Assembly (NCBI RefSeq): GCF_003851045.1
Contig: NZ_BFBX01000031.1
Coordinates: forward strand, 60,849 to 124,848
Length of the DNA: 64,000 nt
Source: Paenibacillus sp. 598K
Lineage (GTDB): Bacteria; Bacillota; Bacilli; Paenibacillales; Paenibacillaceae
Direction: 5' to 3'
Shown here: positions 1-8,506 of the stretch, in pieces
How the letters are laid out: every line of letters starts with the position of its first letter
Position numbering within the stretch: position 1 is the first letter of the stretch
Position numbers and translations under genes: made by a program
The notes under the pieces: generated by a model
What the model saw: the letters and a program-made list of their open reading frames with translations, nothing else
The model's database searches: none
What the model was told of the DNA's origin: nothing

Positions 1-534
1 GGCGAGCGGGGCGAAGGCGGCGCCGACCATCGCAGCGCTGCAGGCGAGGCTGATCCTCGCGCTCCAGAGCAGCGTCCGGTGATACGAGGCGCGACAGCTG
101 ATGAGCGCCTGCAGCAGTCGTCCGCCGTCAAGCGGCAGGATCGGCAGCAGATTAAAGAGCCCGATCATCAGATTGGCCTCGATCAGATGCTGGGACCAGG
201 CCGGCGATATCCAGCCCGCCTCCCCCATCGCCCAGGCTGCCGCGCCCATCCACAGGTTTTGCATCGGACCAGCCAGCGTGACGACCAGCTCTTGACGGAT
301 CGGCATATGGTCGAGCTCCTCCACCTCGGCAACGCCGCCAAACGGCAGCAGCTTCACCTCCGTCACGCGCCAGCCGAAGCCTCGGGCCGCCAGCACATGG
401 CCCAGCTCATGAACGAGCACAATGACGAACAGCGTGATCAGCTCGATGAAGTATCCGGTGACGACAGAAGCCAGCATCACCAGTACGAACAACGGATGAA
501 TAGACCAACGGATACCGAACCAGCGATTAATCAA
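1..534 (-). CDS. spoIVFB: Stage IV sporulation protein FB, M50 site-2 protease (3' part cut by window edge)
   Basis: This intramembrane zinc metalloprotease cleaves pro-sigma-K in the mother cell during sporulation. The visible 178 residues show the M50 zinc motif HELGH at about residues 42-46, inside the second hydrophobic segment. The second active-site motif, NLLPILPLDGGR, lies at about 128-139 and supplies the catalytic Asp. The frame is open to base 1, so the C-terminus is missing. The start is inferred as a TTG at 532-534 that overlaps the TAA stop of spoIVFA by 8 nt, giving MINRWFGIRWSIHP, which suits the family. Tight overlap with spoIVFA matches the two-gene spoIVF operon of Bacillus. 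Function is well supported by motif and context; only the start codon is uncertain. Confidence 0.9.
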   Translation of the reverse strand, partial: MINRWFGIRWSIHPLFVLVMLASVVTGYFIELITLFVIVLVHELGHVLAARGFGWRVTEVKLLPFGGVAEVEELDHMPIRQELVVTLAGPMQNLWMGAAAWAMGEAGWISPAWSQHLIEANLMIGLFNLLPILPLDGGRLLQALISCRASYHRTLLWSARISLACSAAMVGAAFAPLA

Positions 535-1408
535 AAGCGATCACATCGGCCGGGTCGACATAACGTTCCCGCTCGCGCACGGCAAAATAAAACACGCTCC
601 GGTCATCCTCGCTCGTCTGCAGCCGACCGATCGCCTCCCCCGCCTCCACCCAATCGCCCGGCTCTACTGCGGCCATGCCGAGCCGGCCATATACGGACAT
701 CCGCTGCTGGGCGTGCTGGATAATGACGGTCTGCCCCTGTCCCGACTCGTCCGAGACGATGAGCACCCGTCCCGCGCCGATCGAGCGCACCTCTGCCCCG
801 GACTCCGCAGCCAGCTCGACACCGCTCGAGAGCGCAGCGAAGTCGCGCACGATGACACCGCCCGTCACCGGCGAGGCAGCCGTGCGGATACCTGCCTGAG
901 CGCGCTCCGCCGCCTGCTCGCGATCGCCGAAGATCGGGATGAACGCTGGCGAGCCCGCGAAGGTCCGGTCGTACCAGGCGGCGGCCGCCGAGAAGTCCAT
1001 ATCGACCGTCAGCATATCGCCGACCAGCGACTGCCCGGTCCGAGCCCAGGGCATGTCCAGCTGGAATAGTCCCCAACCGCAGCCGAGCAACGCCAGGCTG
1101 ATGACGATCTTCACCTGCAGCTCCTTTACCCACTGGCCGGGTCCCGCCCCTGTCGGAGGCGGCAATTCGCCGCCGCCCTCCTCCCGACCGACCTGCCAGC
1201 CGAGCCATGGATTGGGACGGGATTTCCAGAGGCGCTCGGGGTCGTCCTCCACCCGGCTCTGCGGGGGCTTGTCTCTCATCGCTTGCCGCTCTGGTTCGCT
1301 CGGCGCCGCCCCCCCTCCCGCCTTTGGCTCGACTTGAGGGGGAGCCTCGCTCATCAACGCTCGTATCCTCGCTTGTCTGCGCTCCCGCACCGTCTCTCTT
1401 GTATCCAT
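527..1408 (-). CDS. spoIVFA: Stage IV sporulation protein FA, degenerate LytM/M23-domain regulator
   Basis: In Bacillus, SpoIVFA anchors and stabilises the SpoIVFB/BofA complex in the outer forespore membrane and is itself cleaved when pro-sigma-K processing is released. The 293-residue protein has a charged, Pro-rich cytoplasmic N-terminus, one membrane segment at about residues 98-117, and a C-terminal M23/LytM-like domain (about 200-290). Near IIQHAQQRMSVYGRL that domain lacks an obvious complete metal site, as expected for SpoIVFA. The ATG start is preceded by GGGAGGG at good spacing. It is the first gene of a two-gene unit with spoIVFB, separated from rodA by a terminator. Identity rests on domain layout plus its position next to spoIVFB and the min genes. 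Confidence 0.85.
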   Translation of the reverse strand: MDTRETVRERRQARIRALMSEAPPQVEPKAGGGAAPSEPERQAMRDKPPQSRVEDDPERLWKSRPNPWLGWQVGREEGGGELPPPTGAGPGQWVKELQVKIVISLALLGCGWGLFQLDMPWARTGQSLVGDMLTVDMDFSAAAAWYDRTFAGSPAFIPIFGDREQAAERAQAGIRTAASPVTGGVIVRDFAALSSGVELAAESGAEVRSIGAGRVLIVSDESGQGQTVIIQHAQQRMSVYGRLGMAAVEPGDWVEAGEAIGRLQTSEDDRSVFYFAVRERERYVDPADVIAFD

Positions 1409-1455
1409 CCGCGATCCCTCCCGGACTGCCCGCCTTCTGCAGCCATCATATACTT

Positions 1456-1485
1456 ATACCTATGAAACGGAGGGCTTGTTTATGA
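1456..1485 (-). promoter_or_regulatory. Candidate sigma-E promoter of spoIVFA-spoIVFB
   Basis: Read on the minus strand, TCATAAA (1479-1485) is followed after 14 bases by CATAGGTAT (1456-1464). This resembles the sigma-E pattern of an ATA-rich -35 and a CATA-type -10, and lies about 50 bases upstream of the spoIVFA start. The Bacillus spoIVF operon is known to be sigma-E dependent, which makes the match plausible. It is a by-eye match only. Confidence 0.4.
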
Positions 1486-1525
1486 ATACGGACGAGCTGC
1501 GGGACCACGCTCAGCCGTAACAACA

Positions 1526-1560
1526 CAAAAAAACAGCCCTCCCCGCAAGGAAGAACTGTT
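1526..1560 (-). terminator. Rho-independent terminator after rodA
   Basis: On the minus strand AACAGTTCTTCC and GGGGAGGGCTGTT form a 12-13 bp stem (with G-U pairs) around a TTGC loop, followed by a run of seven T. It sits just downstream of the rodA stop and separates the mre-min-rodA unit from spoIVFA. Confidence 0.85.
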
Positions 1561-1569
1561 CACGAACGT

Positions 1570-2715
1570 TTACGCGTCCTCGTGCTTTTCCTGATGCGCC
1601 CTGATGCTGAACACCAGCCCGATACAGAGCATGTTGAGCAGCAGCGAGGTGCCGCCGTAGCTGACGAAAGGCAGCGTGATGCCGGTGATCGGCATAATGC
1701 CGATCATCATCCCGATATTCTCGAAGATCTGGAAGACGAACATCGACACGATCCCGATAATGATATAGGAGCCGCGCCGATCATAACACTGGAAGGCGAT
1801 AATGATCATCCTGTAGATCAAGAGGAAGTAGAGCAGCAGCAGCACCGCCGAGCCCTGGAAGCCGAACTCCTCGCCGATGACGACGAAGATCGAGTCTGAA
1901 TAGGGATACGGCACGAAACGGCCATTTTTGGAGTCGCCCTGCATGTAGCCGTCGCCGGTCAATCCCCCGGAGCCGATGGCGATCATCGCTCGCTCCAGCT
2001 GATAGCGCTCGTCGCTGGAAGCCTGCTCGGGGTTGACGAACGTATTAATCCGCTGATACCAGTGCGAACGCTGCTTGCCCTCGAGGAAATCCTTGATCTC
2101 TGTATTAAATGTATTGAACAAGGTGGAGAACAGGAGCGCTCCGCCCACTACTACCGCGATGCCGATCGCCACATGCAGGTACTTGACATTGCCAATCCAC
2201 AGCATGCCGAGCACAATCGCCACGTAGATAATCGCATTGCCCAGATCCGGCTGCACCATCACGAGGAGGAACGGCACAAACGAGACGACGAAGACCGGCA
2301 GGATGTCGTACGTGAACTGCAGCGTGCCGCCCTCGCGGCGGTTCATGATGACAGCGATCGCCATGATGATCGTCAGCTTCACCAGCTCGGCAGGCTGCAG
2401 TTGAAAGCCACCGATGACGAACCAACTGCGGGCGCCATTGACCGGCTCGGTAAAAAATACCGCCACCAGCAGCAGCAGCCCGATCAGATACGGCACATAC
2501 CAGAAACGCAACAGGATGCGATAGTCGAAAAAGACCGACAAGGTGACCACCGCAAACCCCGCCACAAAATAATACATCTGCTTCATGTCGTAATTGGTAT
2601 AGCCGGGATAGATGAAGGTGGCGCTCCGCACCGCCAGGAAGCTGATAATCATAAACAACCCTAGCAGCAGCAGGATGCCCCAGTCCAGTTTTTTGAGTTT
2701 ACTCAGTAGATGCAC
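1570..2715 (-). CDS. rodA: FtsW/RodA/SpoVE-family peptidoglycan glycosyltransferase (RodA)
   Basis: This SEDS-family polytopic membrane protein polymerises lipid II into glycan strands for lateral wall growth, together with a class B PBP and MreB. The 381 residues hold about ten hydrophobic helices, with FVIGGFQLQPAELVKL in the middle and the C-terminal MPITGITLPFVSYGGTS signature of SEDS proteins. The start is GTG at 2713-2715, with an AGGATGA ribosome site overlapping the minD stop. RodA is favoured over FtsW or SpoVE because it closes the mreBCD-minCD operon, but the sequence alone does not fully exclude the paralogues. Paenibacilli often carry a rodA at this place. Confidence 0.85.
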   Translation of the reverse strand: MHLLSKLKKLDWGILLLLGLFMIISFLAVRSATFIYPGYTNYDMKQMYYFVAGFAVVTLSVFFDYRILLRFWYVPYLIGLLLLVAVFFTEPVNGARSWFVIGGFQLQPAELVKLTIIMAIAVIMNRREGGTLQFTYDILPVFVVSFVPFLLVMVQPDLGNAIIYVAIVLGMLWIGNVKYLHVAIGIAVVVGGALLFSTLFNTFNTEIKDFLEGKQRSHWYQRINTFVNPEQASSDERYQLERAMIAIGSGGLTGDGYMQGDSKNGRFVPYPYSDSIFVVIGEEFGFQGSAVLLLLYFLLIYRMIIIAFQCYDRRGSYIIIGIVSMFVFQIFENIGMMIGIMPITGITLPFVSYGGTSLLLNMLCIGLVFSIRAHQEKHEDA

Positions 2716-2721
2716 CTATGA

Positions 2722-3513
2722 TCATCCTATTCCAAGAAACCTGCGAAACCGCTTGAACACACCGCTTTTCTCATCGAGCGGCATTAGAGGAACCATATCC
2801 CCAAGAATGCGTCTGGCGATGTTGCGGTACGCGATCGCCGCTCGCGAAGACGGGTCCATAACGGTAGGCTCCCCTGTATTGGCTGCTTTGATAACTTTCT
2901 CGTCGTCCGGCACGATGCCGAGCAGGTCGATGGCCAGCACCTGACAGATCTCGTCGATGTCGAGCATCTCGCCGGACTTGACCATGCCGGGACGGATCCG
3001 GTTGATGATCAGCTTGGAGCTCAGCTTGGATTGCTCGAGCAGGCCGATTACCCGGTCCGCGTCGCGAACCGCTGCGTTCTCCGGTGTGGTGACGATAATC
3101 GCCCGATCGGCTCCGGCGACCGCATTGCGGAAGCCTTGCTCGATGCCTGCCGGACAATCGATGATGATATAATCGTAGTCTTTTTTAAGCTCCAGCACGA
3201 TATCCTTAACCTGCTCCGGCGTAATGTCGTGCTTGTCCTTCGTCTGCGCAGCCGGCAGCATATACAGTTCATCGAAGCGTTTGTCCTTCACCAGCGCCTG
3301 ATTGAGCCGGCAGCGCCCTTCGGCGACATCGACCAGATCATAAATGATCCGGTTCTCCAGCCCCATCACAACATCGAGGTTGCGCAGTCCGATATCGGTA
3401 TCGACCATGCACACCTTCTTGCCCGTCAAGGCAAGCGCTGTGCCCAGATTGGCCGAGGTTGTCGTTTTGCCGACGCCGCCCTTGCCCGATGTTACTACAA
3501 TCGCTTCTCCCAT
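2722..3513 (-). CDS. minD: Septum site-determining ATPase MinD
   Basis: MinD is a ParA/MRP-family ATPase that binds the membrane and recruits MinC to block Z-ring assembly away from midcell. The deviant Walker A SGKGGVGKTT lies at about residues 9-18, followed by MVDTDIGLRNLD. IIDCPAGIEQGF is the Walker B/switch II region. The last 15 residues (KSGVFKRFRRFLGIG) form a basic amphipathic helix of the membrane-targeting type. At 263 residues it has the usual family length. It lies 3 nt downstream of minC and has the ribosome site AAAGGAG. Confidence 0.97.
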   Translation of the reverse strand: MGEAIVVTSGKGGVGKTTTSANLGTALALTGKKVCMVDTDIGLRNLDVVMGLENRIIYDLVDVAEGRCRLNQALVKDKRFDELYMLPAAQTKDKHDITPEQVKDIVLELKKDYDYIIIDCPAGIEQGFRNAVAGADRAIIVTTPENAAVRDADRVIGLLEQSKLSSKLIINRIRPGMVKSGEMLDIDEICQVLAIDLLGIVPDDEKVIKAANTGEPTVMDPSSRAAIAYRNIARRILGDMVPLMPLDEKSGVFKRFRRFLGIG

Positions 3514-3516
3514 CGC

Positions 3517-4182
3517 TTACACTCCTTTGAACACAATCGGATCTTTACGGAATCGGTGCAGCTGCGAGAGCTTGTCGATCTGCATCTGCGATTCATTCAA
3601 GTAAGCGAACTCCATCGCCGCGTCCGTGCTCAGCCATTCGTCTGGCGGCCGGCTGATCACTTCGGCGATCCGCAGCTGCGTCGGCTTCAGCAGAGAGGCG
3701 GCGATGATCGCATCCTCGCGGCCTTGGTCGCCAGCGTGGGCCATACCCCGCAGCGCGCCCAGCACATAGATATCGCCCGTACAACAAATCGTGCCGCCTG
3801 GATTGACATCGCCGATCAGCAGCAGATGGCCGTCGTGCGCGACGGTCTGCCCGGAGCGGATGACGCCCGTCATCAGCTTCAGCTGGTCCTTTTCCGCTAC
3901 CTGCGCCTCTGCCTTCGGCTTGTCCGTTTCGATCGATTGCACGAGCAGATTGCCTTGGCTTCGGATTAGATCCTGGATGGCTTCCTTTTGCTCTTCGCTG
4001 CACTCTCGGGAACCCAGCTTGACCTGCACATGGATCAGCGGCCCCGTCAACACCTGCTGGTGGGACTTCTCCAGCTTGTACCGCAATTCCTCAAGCAGCG
4101 ACGCAAAATCGCACGCATCGTCAAGCAGGAACACCAGTCCCTCCTTGACGCCTTTGATTGTAATATGCTGCTTGTCGGCCAC
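3517..4182 (-). CDS. minC: Septum site-determining protein MinC
   Basis: MinC inhibits FtsZ polymerisation and is activated by MinD. The N-terminal MinC_N domain covers about residues 1-100, and the C-terminal beta-helix MinC_C domain (about 115-215) contains GHLLLIGDVNPGGTI and GDIYVLGALRG. I place the start at GTG 4180-4182 because GGAGGTGGGA precedes it at proper spacing and the product, MADKQHITIKGVKEGLVF, matches how MinC proteins begin. A longer in-frame reading up to 4251 would overlap mreD and has no ribosome site. With this start the protein has 221 residues. Confidence 0.92.
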   Translation of the reverse strand: MADKQHITIKGVKEGLVFLLDDACDFASLLEELRYKLEKSHQQVLTGPLIHVQVKLGSRECSEEQKEAIQDLIRSQGNLLVQSIETDKPKAEAQVAEKDQLKLMTGVIRSGQTVAHDGHLLLIGDVNPGGTICCTGDIYVLGALRGMAHAGDQGREDAIIAASLLKPTQLRIAEVISRPPDEWLSTDAAMEFAYLNESQMQIDKLSQLHRFRKDPIVFKGV

Positions 4183-4247
4183 CTTCCGTCCCACCTCCAT
4201 CTTGTACCATTCTTTATCGGCAGCCGCAAATCCTGCCTGGTCGCGGA

Positions 4248-4772
4248 TCAAACTGCATCATCGAGCGGTTTTTTTTGACCAAAATCCGAAAACCAGCGAC
4301 GGGCCGGCACGTAAACGGCCAAGGCGAACGCCAGCTGCAAAAACAGACTTGGCAAAATATGCTGCATCAAGGCAAGCACATAGGTATCGTGCGTCACCCG
4401 GAATACGCGATACATGCCGTAGATGATCGAGTCGTAGAGCAAGCAGGTCATCCCGATCAGCGAGAGCACCGTCAGCATAGGAATCCGCTTGAAGGAGAGC
4501 AGCAAGCCGACCACATAGCCGCATAGCCCCATCGCGAACGCATGAACGCCGATCAAATGACCGTAAAACACCAAATCCTGCAGCAAACCAAAGCTAATCC
4601 CTAGCATCAATGCGGCATGCCTCCCCGCATAGAGGGAGGCATACAGCACAAATACAAACGTGAATTGCGGCACAAGCCTGCCCAGCCAGTCCGCCGGAAT
4701 GAGCCAAGGCATGAGCGAGCCTTCCACAATAAACAGGAGCAGCATGATAAGAATGACCCAGCGCCGCCTCAT
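4248..4772 (-). CDS. mreD: Rod shape-determining protein MreD
   Basis: MreD is a small integral membrane subunit of the elongasome. The 174-residue product is almost wholly hydrophobic, with about five helices, a basic start (MRRRWVILIMLLLF) and a short charged tail. Sequence conservation in this family is low; the call rests mainly on length, hydrophobicity and the position directly after mreC. Its start overlaps the mreC stop by 4 nt (ATGA). Confidence 0.9.
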   Translation of the reverse strand: MRRRWVILIMLLLFIVEGSLMPWLIPADWLGRLVPQFTFVFVLYASLYAGRHAALMLGISFGLLQDLVFYGHLIGVHAFAMGLCGYVVGLLLSFKRIPMLTVLSLIGMTCLLYDSIIYGMYRVFRVTHDTYVLALMQHILPSLFLQLAFALAVYVPARRWFSDFGQKKPLDDAV

Positions 4773-5653
4773 TCAGCGTCTCCCGCCGCTTCAGGAACCT
4801 TGACGACAAGCACCTCGGAGAGCTTGTCGAACTCAGCCGCCGGCTCGATAAATGCCGTGCGTGTCAACCCGAAATCGCCCACCTGGTGAGACGTGACGGT
4901 GCCGATGACGATGCCGACCGGGAACACGTCGCCGAGCCCGGAGGTGATGACGACATCGCCTTCGGTCAGCGGGTCCTCCTCCGCAATTTTGGACATCAGC
5001 AGCTGGCCGTTCTCGATATTATAGCTCTCGATAATGCCAAACGAATCCTCCTCCTTGCCCTCCACTGTAGCCGAGATGAACTTCGGATTAACGGACTGTC
5101 CGTCCAGCTCAGTAATCGGAATCACGTTTGCGGTAAACGGCGAGACGCTGCTGATCATACCGATCAGACCTTGCTCCGTAACGACGGCCATATTTTCCTT
5201 GAGGCCGTGACGCGAGCCGAGATTAATCTTGAAGGTGCGGTTGTAGGCATCGGGACTTACTGAGACGACCTGCGCGATCATGTACGTATAATTATTGCGA
5301 TTTTTTTGTTCTTCCGTGAAGTTAAGCTTGGCTTGCAGCCTGGCATTTTCTTGCTCGATCCGGTTGTACTTGCTTTTGTCGCGCGCGTAGCTGGCTACCG
5401 TTGTCCGCAGGCGGGCATTTTCCTCATACAGCTCCCGCATCGTGCGGATATCTTCAAACAAGCCCGCTACATAACCAGCGGGCTTGTAAAACCATTGCTG
5501 AACATAACCAACCGTATCATTCAGAAACTTCTCCGGCCAGGTCAGATCCTTCCGATCGCTGAGCGAGAACCCCATCACCGCTATGAACAGGATCAGGCCA
5601 ATCAGAAGGACGAACAGCCGTTTGTTGCGCATCATGTTAAACAGGCCAATCAC
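4769..5653 (-). CDS. mreC: Rod shape-determining protein MreC
   Basis: MreC is a single-pass protein of the elongation complex with an extracytoplasmic domain. The 294-residue product has a short cytoplasmic N-terminus, a membrane helix at about 14-31 (FVLLIGLILFIAVMGF), a coiled coil (about 65-115, with ENARLRTTVASY and RIEQENARLQAKLNF) and the beta-rich MreC domain. The start used is GTG 5651-5653, whose ribosome site is weak. An ATG pair six and seven codons further in is an alternative. Confidence 0.93.
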   Translation of the reverse strand: MIGLFNMMRNKRLFVLLIGLILFIAVMGFSLSDRKDLTWPEKFLNDTVGYVQQWFYKPAGYVAGLFEDIRTMRELYEENARLRTTVASYARDKSKYNRIEQENARLQAKLNFTEEQKNRNNYTYMIAQVVSVSPDAYNRTFKINLGSRHGLKENMAVVTEQGLIGMISSVSPFTANVIPITELDGQSVNPKFISATVEGKEEDSFGIIESYNIENGQLLMSKIAEEDPLTEGDVVITSGLGDVFPVGIVIGTVTSHQVGDFGLTRTAFIEPAAEFDKLSEVLVVKVPEAAGDAE

Positions 5654-5695
5654 CCGCTCGCATGCTCATCCCACTCCCCCTTACGGATGATTACC

Positions 5696-6712
5696 TTATC
5701 GCTTGCCGCCCTTGCGGAACAGATGAATATTGTCCAGCGCGCGACCTGTGCCGATCGCCACGCAATCGAGCGGATGCTCGGAGACAATAACCGGCATCCC
5801 GGTCTCGCGAGCGAGCAGCTTGTCCAGGTTGCGCAGCAGCGCGCCGCCGCCGGTCAGGACGATACCGCGATCCATGATGTCGGCCGACAGCTCGGGCGGA
5901 CACTTCTCCAGCGTCACCTTGACGGCGTCGACGATCGCATTGACCGTATCGGTGAGCGCCTCCGTAATCTCGTCCGCCGTTACGCTGAGCGTCTTGGGCA
6001 GTCCCGACACGAGATCGCGGCCGCGAATCTCCATCGACTCCTGCTTGTCCGATGTGAGTGCCGAGCCCAGGTCCATCTTCAGCTGCTCCGACGTCCGCTC
6101 GCCGATCATCAGGTTGTACATCCGCTTGATGTACTGGATGATCGCGTCGTCCATCTCATCGCCGGCGATCCGGATCGAACGGCTCGTGACGATGCCGCCA
6201 AGCGAGATAACGGCAACCTCGGTCGTGCCGCCGCCGATATCGACGACCATACTACCGGTAGGCTCCCATACGGGGAGATCGGCGCCGATCGCTGCCGCGA
6301 ACGGCTCCTCGATCGTATAGGCCTCTCTCGCTCCCGCCTGTTTCGTCGCATCCTCGACCGCGCGCTTCTCGACTGCCGTAATCCCGGACGGTACGCATAC
6401 CATCACATTCGGATGCCGAGGGAACATCGAGCGCTCCTTTTGCGCCTGCTTGATGAAATGCTTGATCATCGTGGCCGTCGTTTCGAAGTCCGCAATGACG
6501 CCGTCCTTCATCGGACGAATCGCGCGAATATTGCCCGGCGTGCGGCCGATCATTTTTTTGGCGTCTTCGCCTACGGCTTGAATCGTTTTCGTATCAGTAC
6601 GCAGAGCAACCACCGACGGCTCTCTGACCACAATGCCTTTTCCTTTGACGAATACGAGCGTATTCGCGGTTCCCAGGTCGATCCCGAGGTCTTTCGTGAA
6701 GCCACCAAACAT
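5696..6712 (-). CDS. mreB: Rod shape-determining actin homologue MreB
   Basis: MreB is a bacterial actin that forms membrane-bound filaments guiding lateral wall synthesis. The 338-residue product has the phosphate 1 motif [10 protein letters not shown] at about 12-21, the phosphate 2 motif [18 protein letters not shown] near 160, and [18 protein letters not shown] near the C-terminus. It begins [14 protein letters not shown], which fits MreB rather than Mbl. It heads mreBCD. Confidence 0.97.
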   Translation of the reverse strand: MFGGFTKDLGIDLGTANTLVFVKGKGIVVREPSVVALRTDTKTIQAVGEDAKKMIGRTPGNIRAIRPMKDGVIADFETTATMIKHFIKQAQKERSMFPRHPNVMVCVPSGITAVEKRAVEDATKQAGAREAYTIEEPFAAAIGADLPVWEPTGSMVVDIGGGTTEVAVISLGGIVTSRSIRIAGDEMDDAIIQYIKRMYNLMIGERTSEQLKMDLGSALTSDKQESMEIRGRDLVSGLPKTLSVTADEITEALTDTVNAIVDAVKVTLEKCPPELSADIMDRGIVLTGGGALLRNLDKLLARETGMPVIVSEHPLDCVAIGTGRALDNIHLFRKGGKR

Positions 6713-6775
6713 AATTGATCTCCCTTTCTACTTGGCCATGCGGGCATCGTCTGAACAAACCCGCATAATATTATA

Positions 6776-7465
6776 TTACATAAGTCCCTGCTCCTTCAAA
6801 CTGACGAACTGCTGCTCGCCGATGACAATATGATCCAGCACATCGATGCCGACCAACTCGCCGGCCTCGACCAGTCTTCTCGTCAAGGCGACATCTTCGG
6901 GGCTGGGCGTCGGATCGCCGCTCGGATGATTGTGAACGCAGATCAGCGATGCGCTGCTGCATTTGATCGCCGCCCGGAACACCTCTCTCGGATGAACGAG
7001 CGACGCGTTGAGCGTGCCGACGGACAAGGTCTCCTGAGCAATCAGCTGGTTCTTCGTATTAAGGAACAGACAAATGAAATGTTCTTTTTTGAGATAGCGC
7101 AACTCTTCCATCAAATAATCGGCTGCATCCTGCGGACGCCGTACCGTCAATCTCGTCTCGCGGCCTTCGCGCGACAGCCGCCGACCCAGCTCGATGCCGG
7201 CCCGCAGCTGCACGGCCTTGGCCGGACCAATGCCGCGAATCGCGGTCAGCTCCTCCAGACTCATATCGACCAACCCGGCGAGCGAGCCGCAGCTCTGCAG
7301 GATCCTGCTTGCCAGGTGAACGGCGGACTCGCTGCGCGTGCCTGTACGCAATAAAATAGCCAGTAACTCTGTATGACTGAGCGCTTCTGCCCCAAACTGC
7401 ATCATGCGTTCTCTAGGTCGGTCTTCGCTTGGGACATCTCGCATGCCGTAACTCGGCATCTCCAT
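6776..7465 (-). CDS. radC: RadC/YsxA-family JAMM-fold protein
   Basis: RadC proteins carry an N-terminal helix-hairpin-helix region (ELTAIRGIGPAKAVQLRAGI) and a C-terminal MPN/JAMM metal-binding domain. The histidines and aspartate are visible in VHNHPSGDPTPSPEDV near residues 174-189. The real role is unsettled; a direct DNA-repair function has been doubted. The start at 7463-7465 is chosen because AGGAG lies 7 bases upstream; a longer reading to 7504 has no such site. It sits between maf and mreB as in Bacillus. Confidence 0.92.
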   Translation of the reverse strand: MEMPSYGMRDVPSEDRPRERMMQFGAEALSHTELLAILLRTGTRSESAVHLASRILQSCGSLAGLVDMSLEELTAIRGIGPAKAVQLRAGIELGRRLSREGRETRLTVRRPQDAADYLMEELRYLKKEHFICLFLNTKNQLIAQETLSVGTLNASLVHPREVFRAAIKCSSASLICVHNHPSGDPTPSPEDVALTRRLVEAGELVGIDVLDHIVIGEQQFVSLKEQGLM

Positions 7466-7551
7466 GTCCTGTCTCCTGCCTTCTCCATTGAGGTGTACAA
7501 ACAACGACCGCCCGGCACAAGGCCGCGCGATCTCAAAAAGTAAATACGGGC

Positions 7552-8184
7552 TTACAGCGTCTCCACGCCATAATGGGACAGCATGTCCGACAGCAAAACG
7601 AGCGACATGCCAACGACATTGAAGTAGCAGCCGTCTATGCCGTCGACTAGCGCCGCCCCCAGCCCTTGGATGCCGTAGCTTCCCGCTTTGTCCATCGGCT
7701 CGCCGGAAGCAATATAGCGCTCGATCAGACGCGCGTCGAGCGGCTTCATCGTTACGGAGGTCGCGCGATGACGCATCAGCGTCTGGCCGCTGCTGGCATG
7801 CAGCAGCGCGATGCCGCTGTATACCTGATGGCGGCTGCCCTGGAGGCGCTCGAGCATCCAGCGCGCATCCAGGACATCCGCTGGCTTGCCCAGGACGACG
7901 TCGTCATGGACGACGATCGTGTCTGCGCCGATGATGAGCGTGCCTGACGCGTCTGCGTCCCCGCTTAGGAGCGCCCGGCGCGCCGCCTCTGCCTTGCGCA
8001 GCGCCAACTGCTCGACAATCTCTGCCGGGCGCCAGTACGACGGCGTCGATTCATCCGTGTCTGTAGCCTGGATGCGAACAGGCAGCGAGAGCGCCAGCTG
8101 CTCGAGCAGTTGGCGTCTCCTTGGCGAAGCCGACGCCAGCAGCAATTCAGTTACCTTCTCCGATGAGCTTGCTTGGCGTGACAC
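7552..8184 (-). CDS. maf: Maf-family nucleotide pyrophosphatase (dTTP/UTP type)
   Basis: Maf proteins hydrolyse non-canonical or surplus nucleoside triphosphates to monophosphates and have been linked to septum control. The 210-residue product has the family signature LLLASASPRRRQLL at about 14-27, GADTIVVHDDVVLGKP in the centre, and the QGLGAALVDGIDGCYFNVVGMSL C-terminal block split over about residues 170-195. The start is GTG 8182-8184 behind AGGAG. It neighbours radC, as in Bacillus. Confidence 0.93.
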   Translation of the reverse strand: MSRQASSSEKVTELLLASASPRRRQLLEQLALSLPVRIQATDTDESTPSYWRPAEIVEQLALRKAEAARRALLSGDADASGTLIIGADTIVVHDDVVLGKPADVLDARWMLERLQGSRHQVYSGIALLHASSGQTLMRHRATSVTMKPLDARLIERYIASGEPMDKAGSYGIQGLGAALVDGIDGCYFNVVGMSLVLLSDMLSHYGVETL

Positions 8185-8205
8185 GGCATCCCTGCTCCTT
8201 CTCAG

Positions 8206-8448
8206 TTATAGTCTGCGATAGATCCAGATCGCGACGGCGGCACCGATGATGCTCAGCAGACTGATCTGAATATGTAGATTCAAGTCAAAACGCAACACGA
8301 TCAAGTCGGCTGCCGGAGACCACCTGGCCTCCATCGAGCGGGCGAGCATCTCCAGTCCGGGGACATCGGCCACCCACCTTCCGATCAGCGTGCCGGCGAT
8401 CAGCCCAAGCCCTATAAAGACGAGCAGTACAACTATATTTTTCTTCAT
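8206..8448 (-). CDS. Small two-helix membrane protein, DUF4321 type
   Basis: This 80-residue protein starts MKKNIVVLLVFIGLGLIAG, has a second hydrophobic helix near the C-terminus (SLLSIIGAAVAIWIYRRL) and a short loop between. It resembles the DUF4321 proteins often found next to maf in Paenibacillaceae; that assignment is from memory of the family. The start at 8446-8448 has GAAGGACG upstream. A GTG ten codons earlier is possible. Function is unknown; its place between the SPOR protein and maf suggests an envelope or sporulation role. Confidence 0.75.
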   Translation of the reverse strand: MKKNIVVLLVFIGLGLIAGTLIGRWVADVPGLEMLARSMEARWSPAADLIVLRFDLNLHIQISLLSIIGAAVAIWIYRRL

Positions 8449-8506
8449 CGTCCAACGTCCTTCGTCAGGTTTTGACACCTGGGTCTATTATACGTTGGAA
8501 GCCGCT

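Noticed and set aside
79..723. Plus-strand open frame of 214 codons at the left edge
   Set aside because: The opposite strand encodes SpoIVFB with HELGH and LPLDGGR motifs over the same bases, so this is a shadow.
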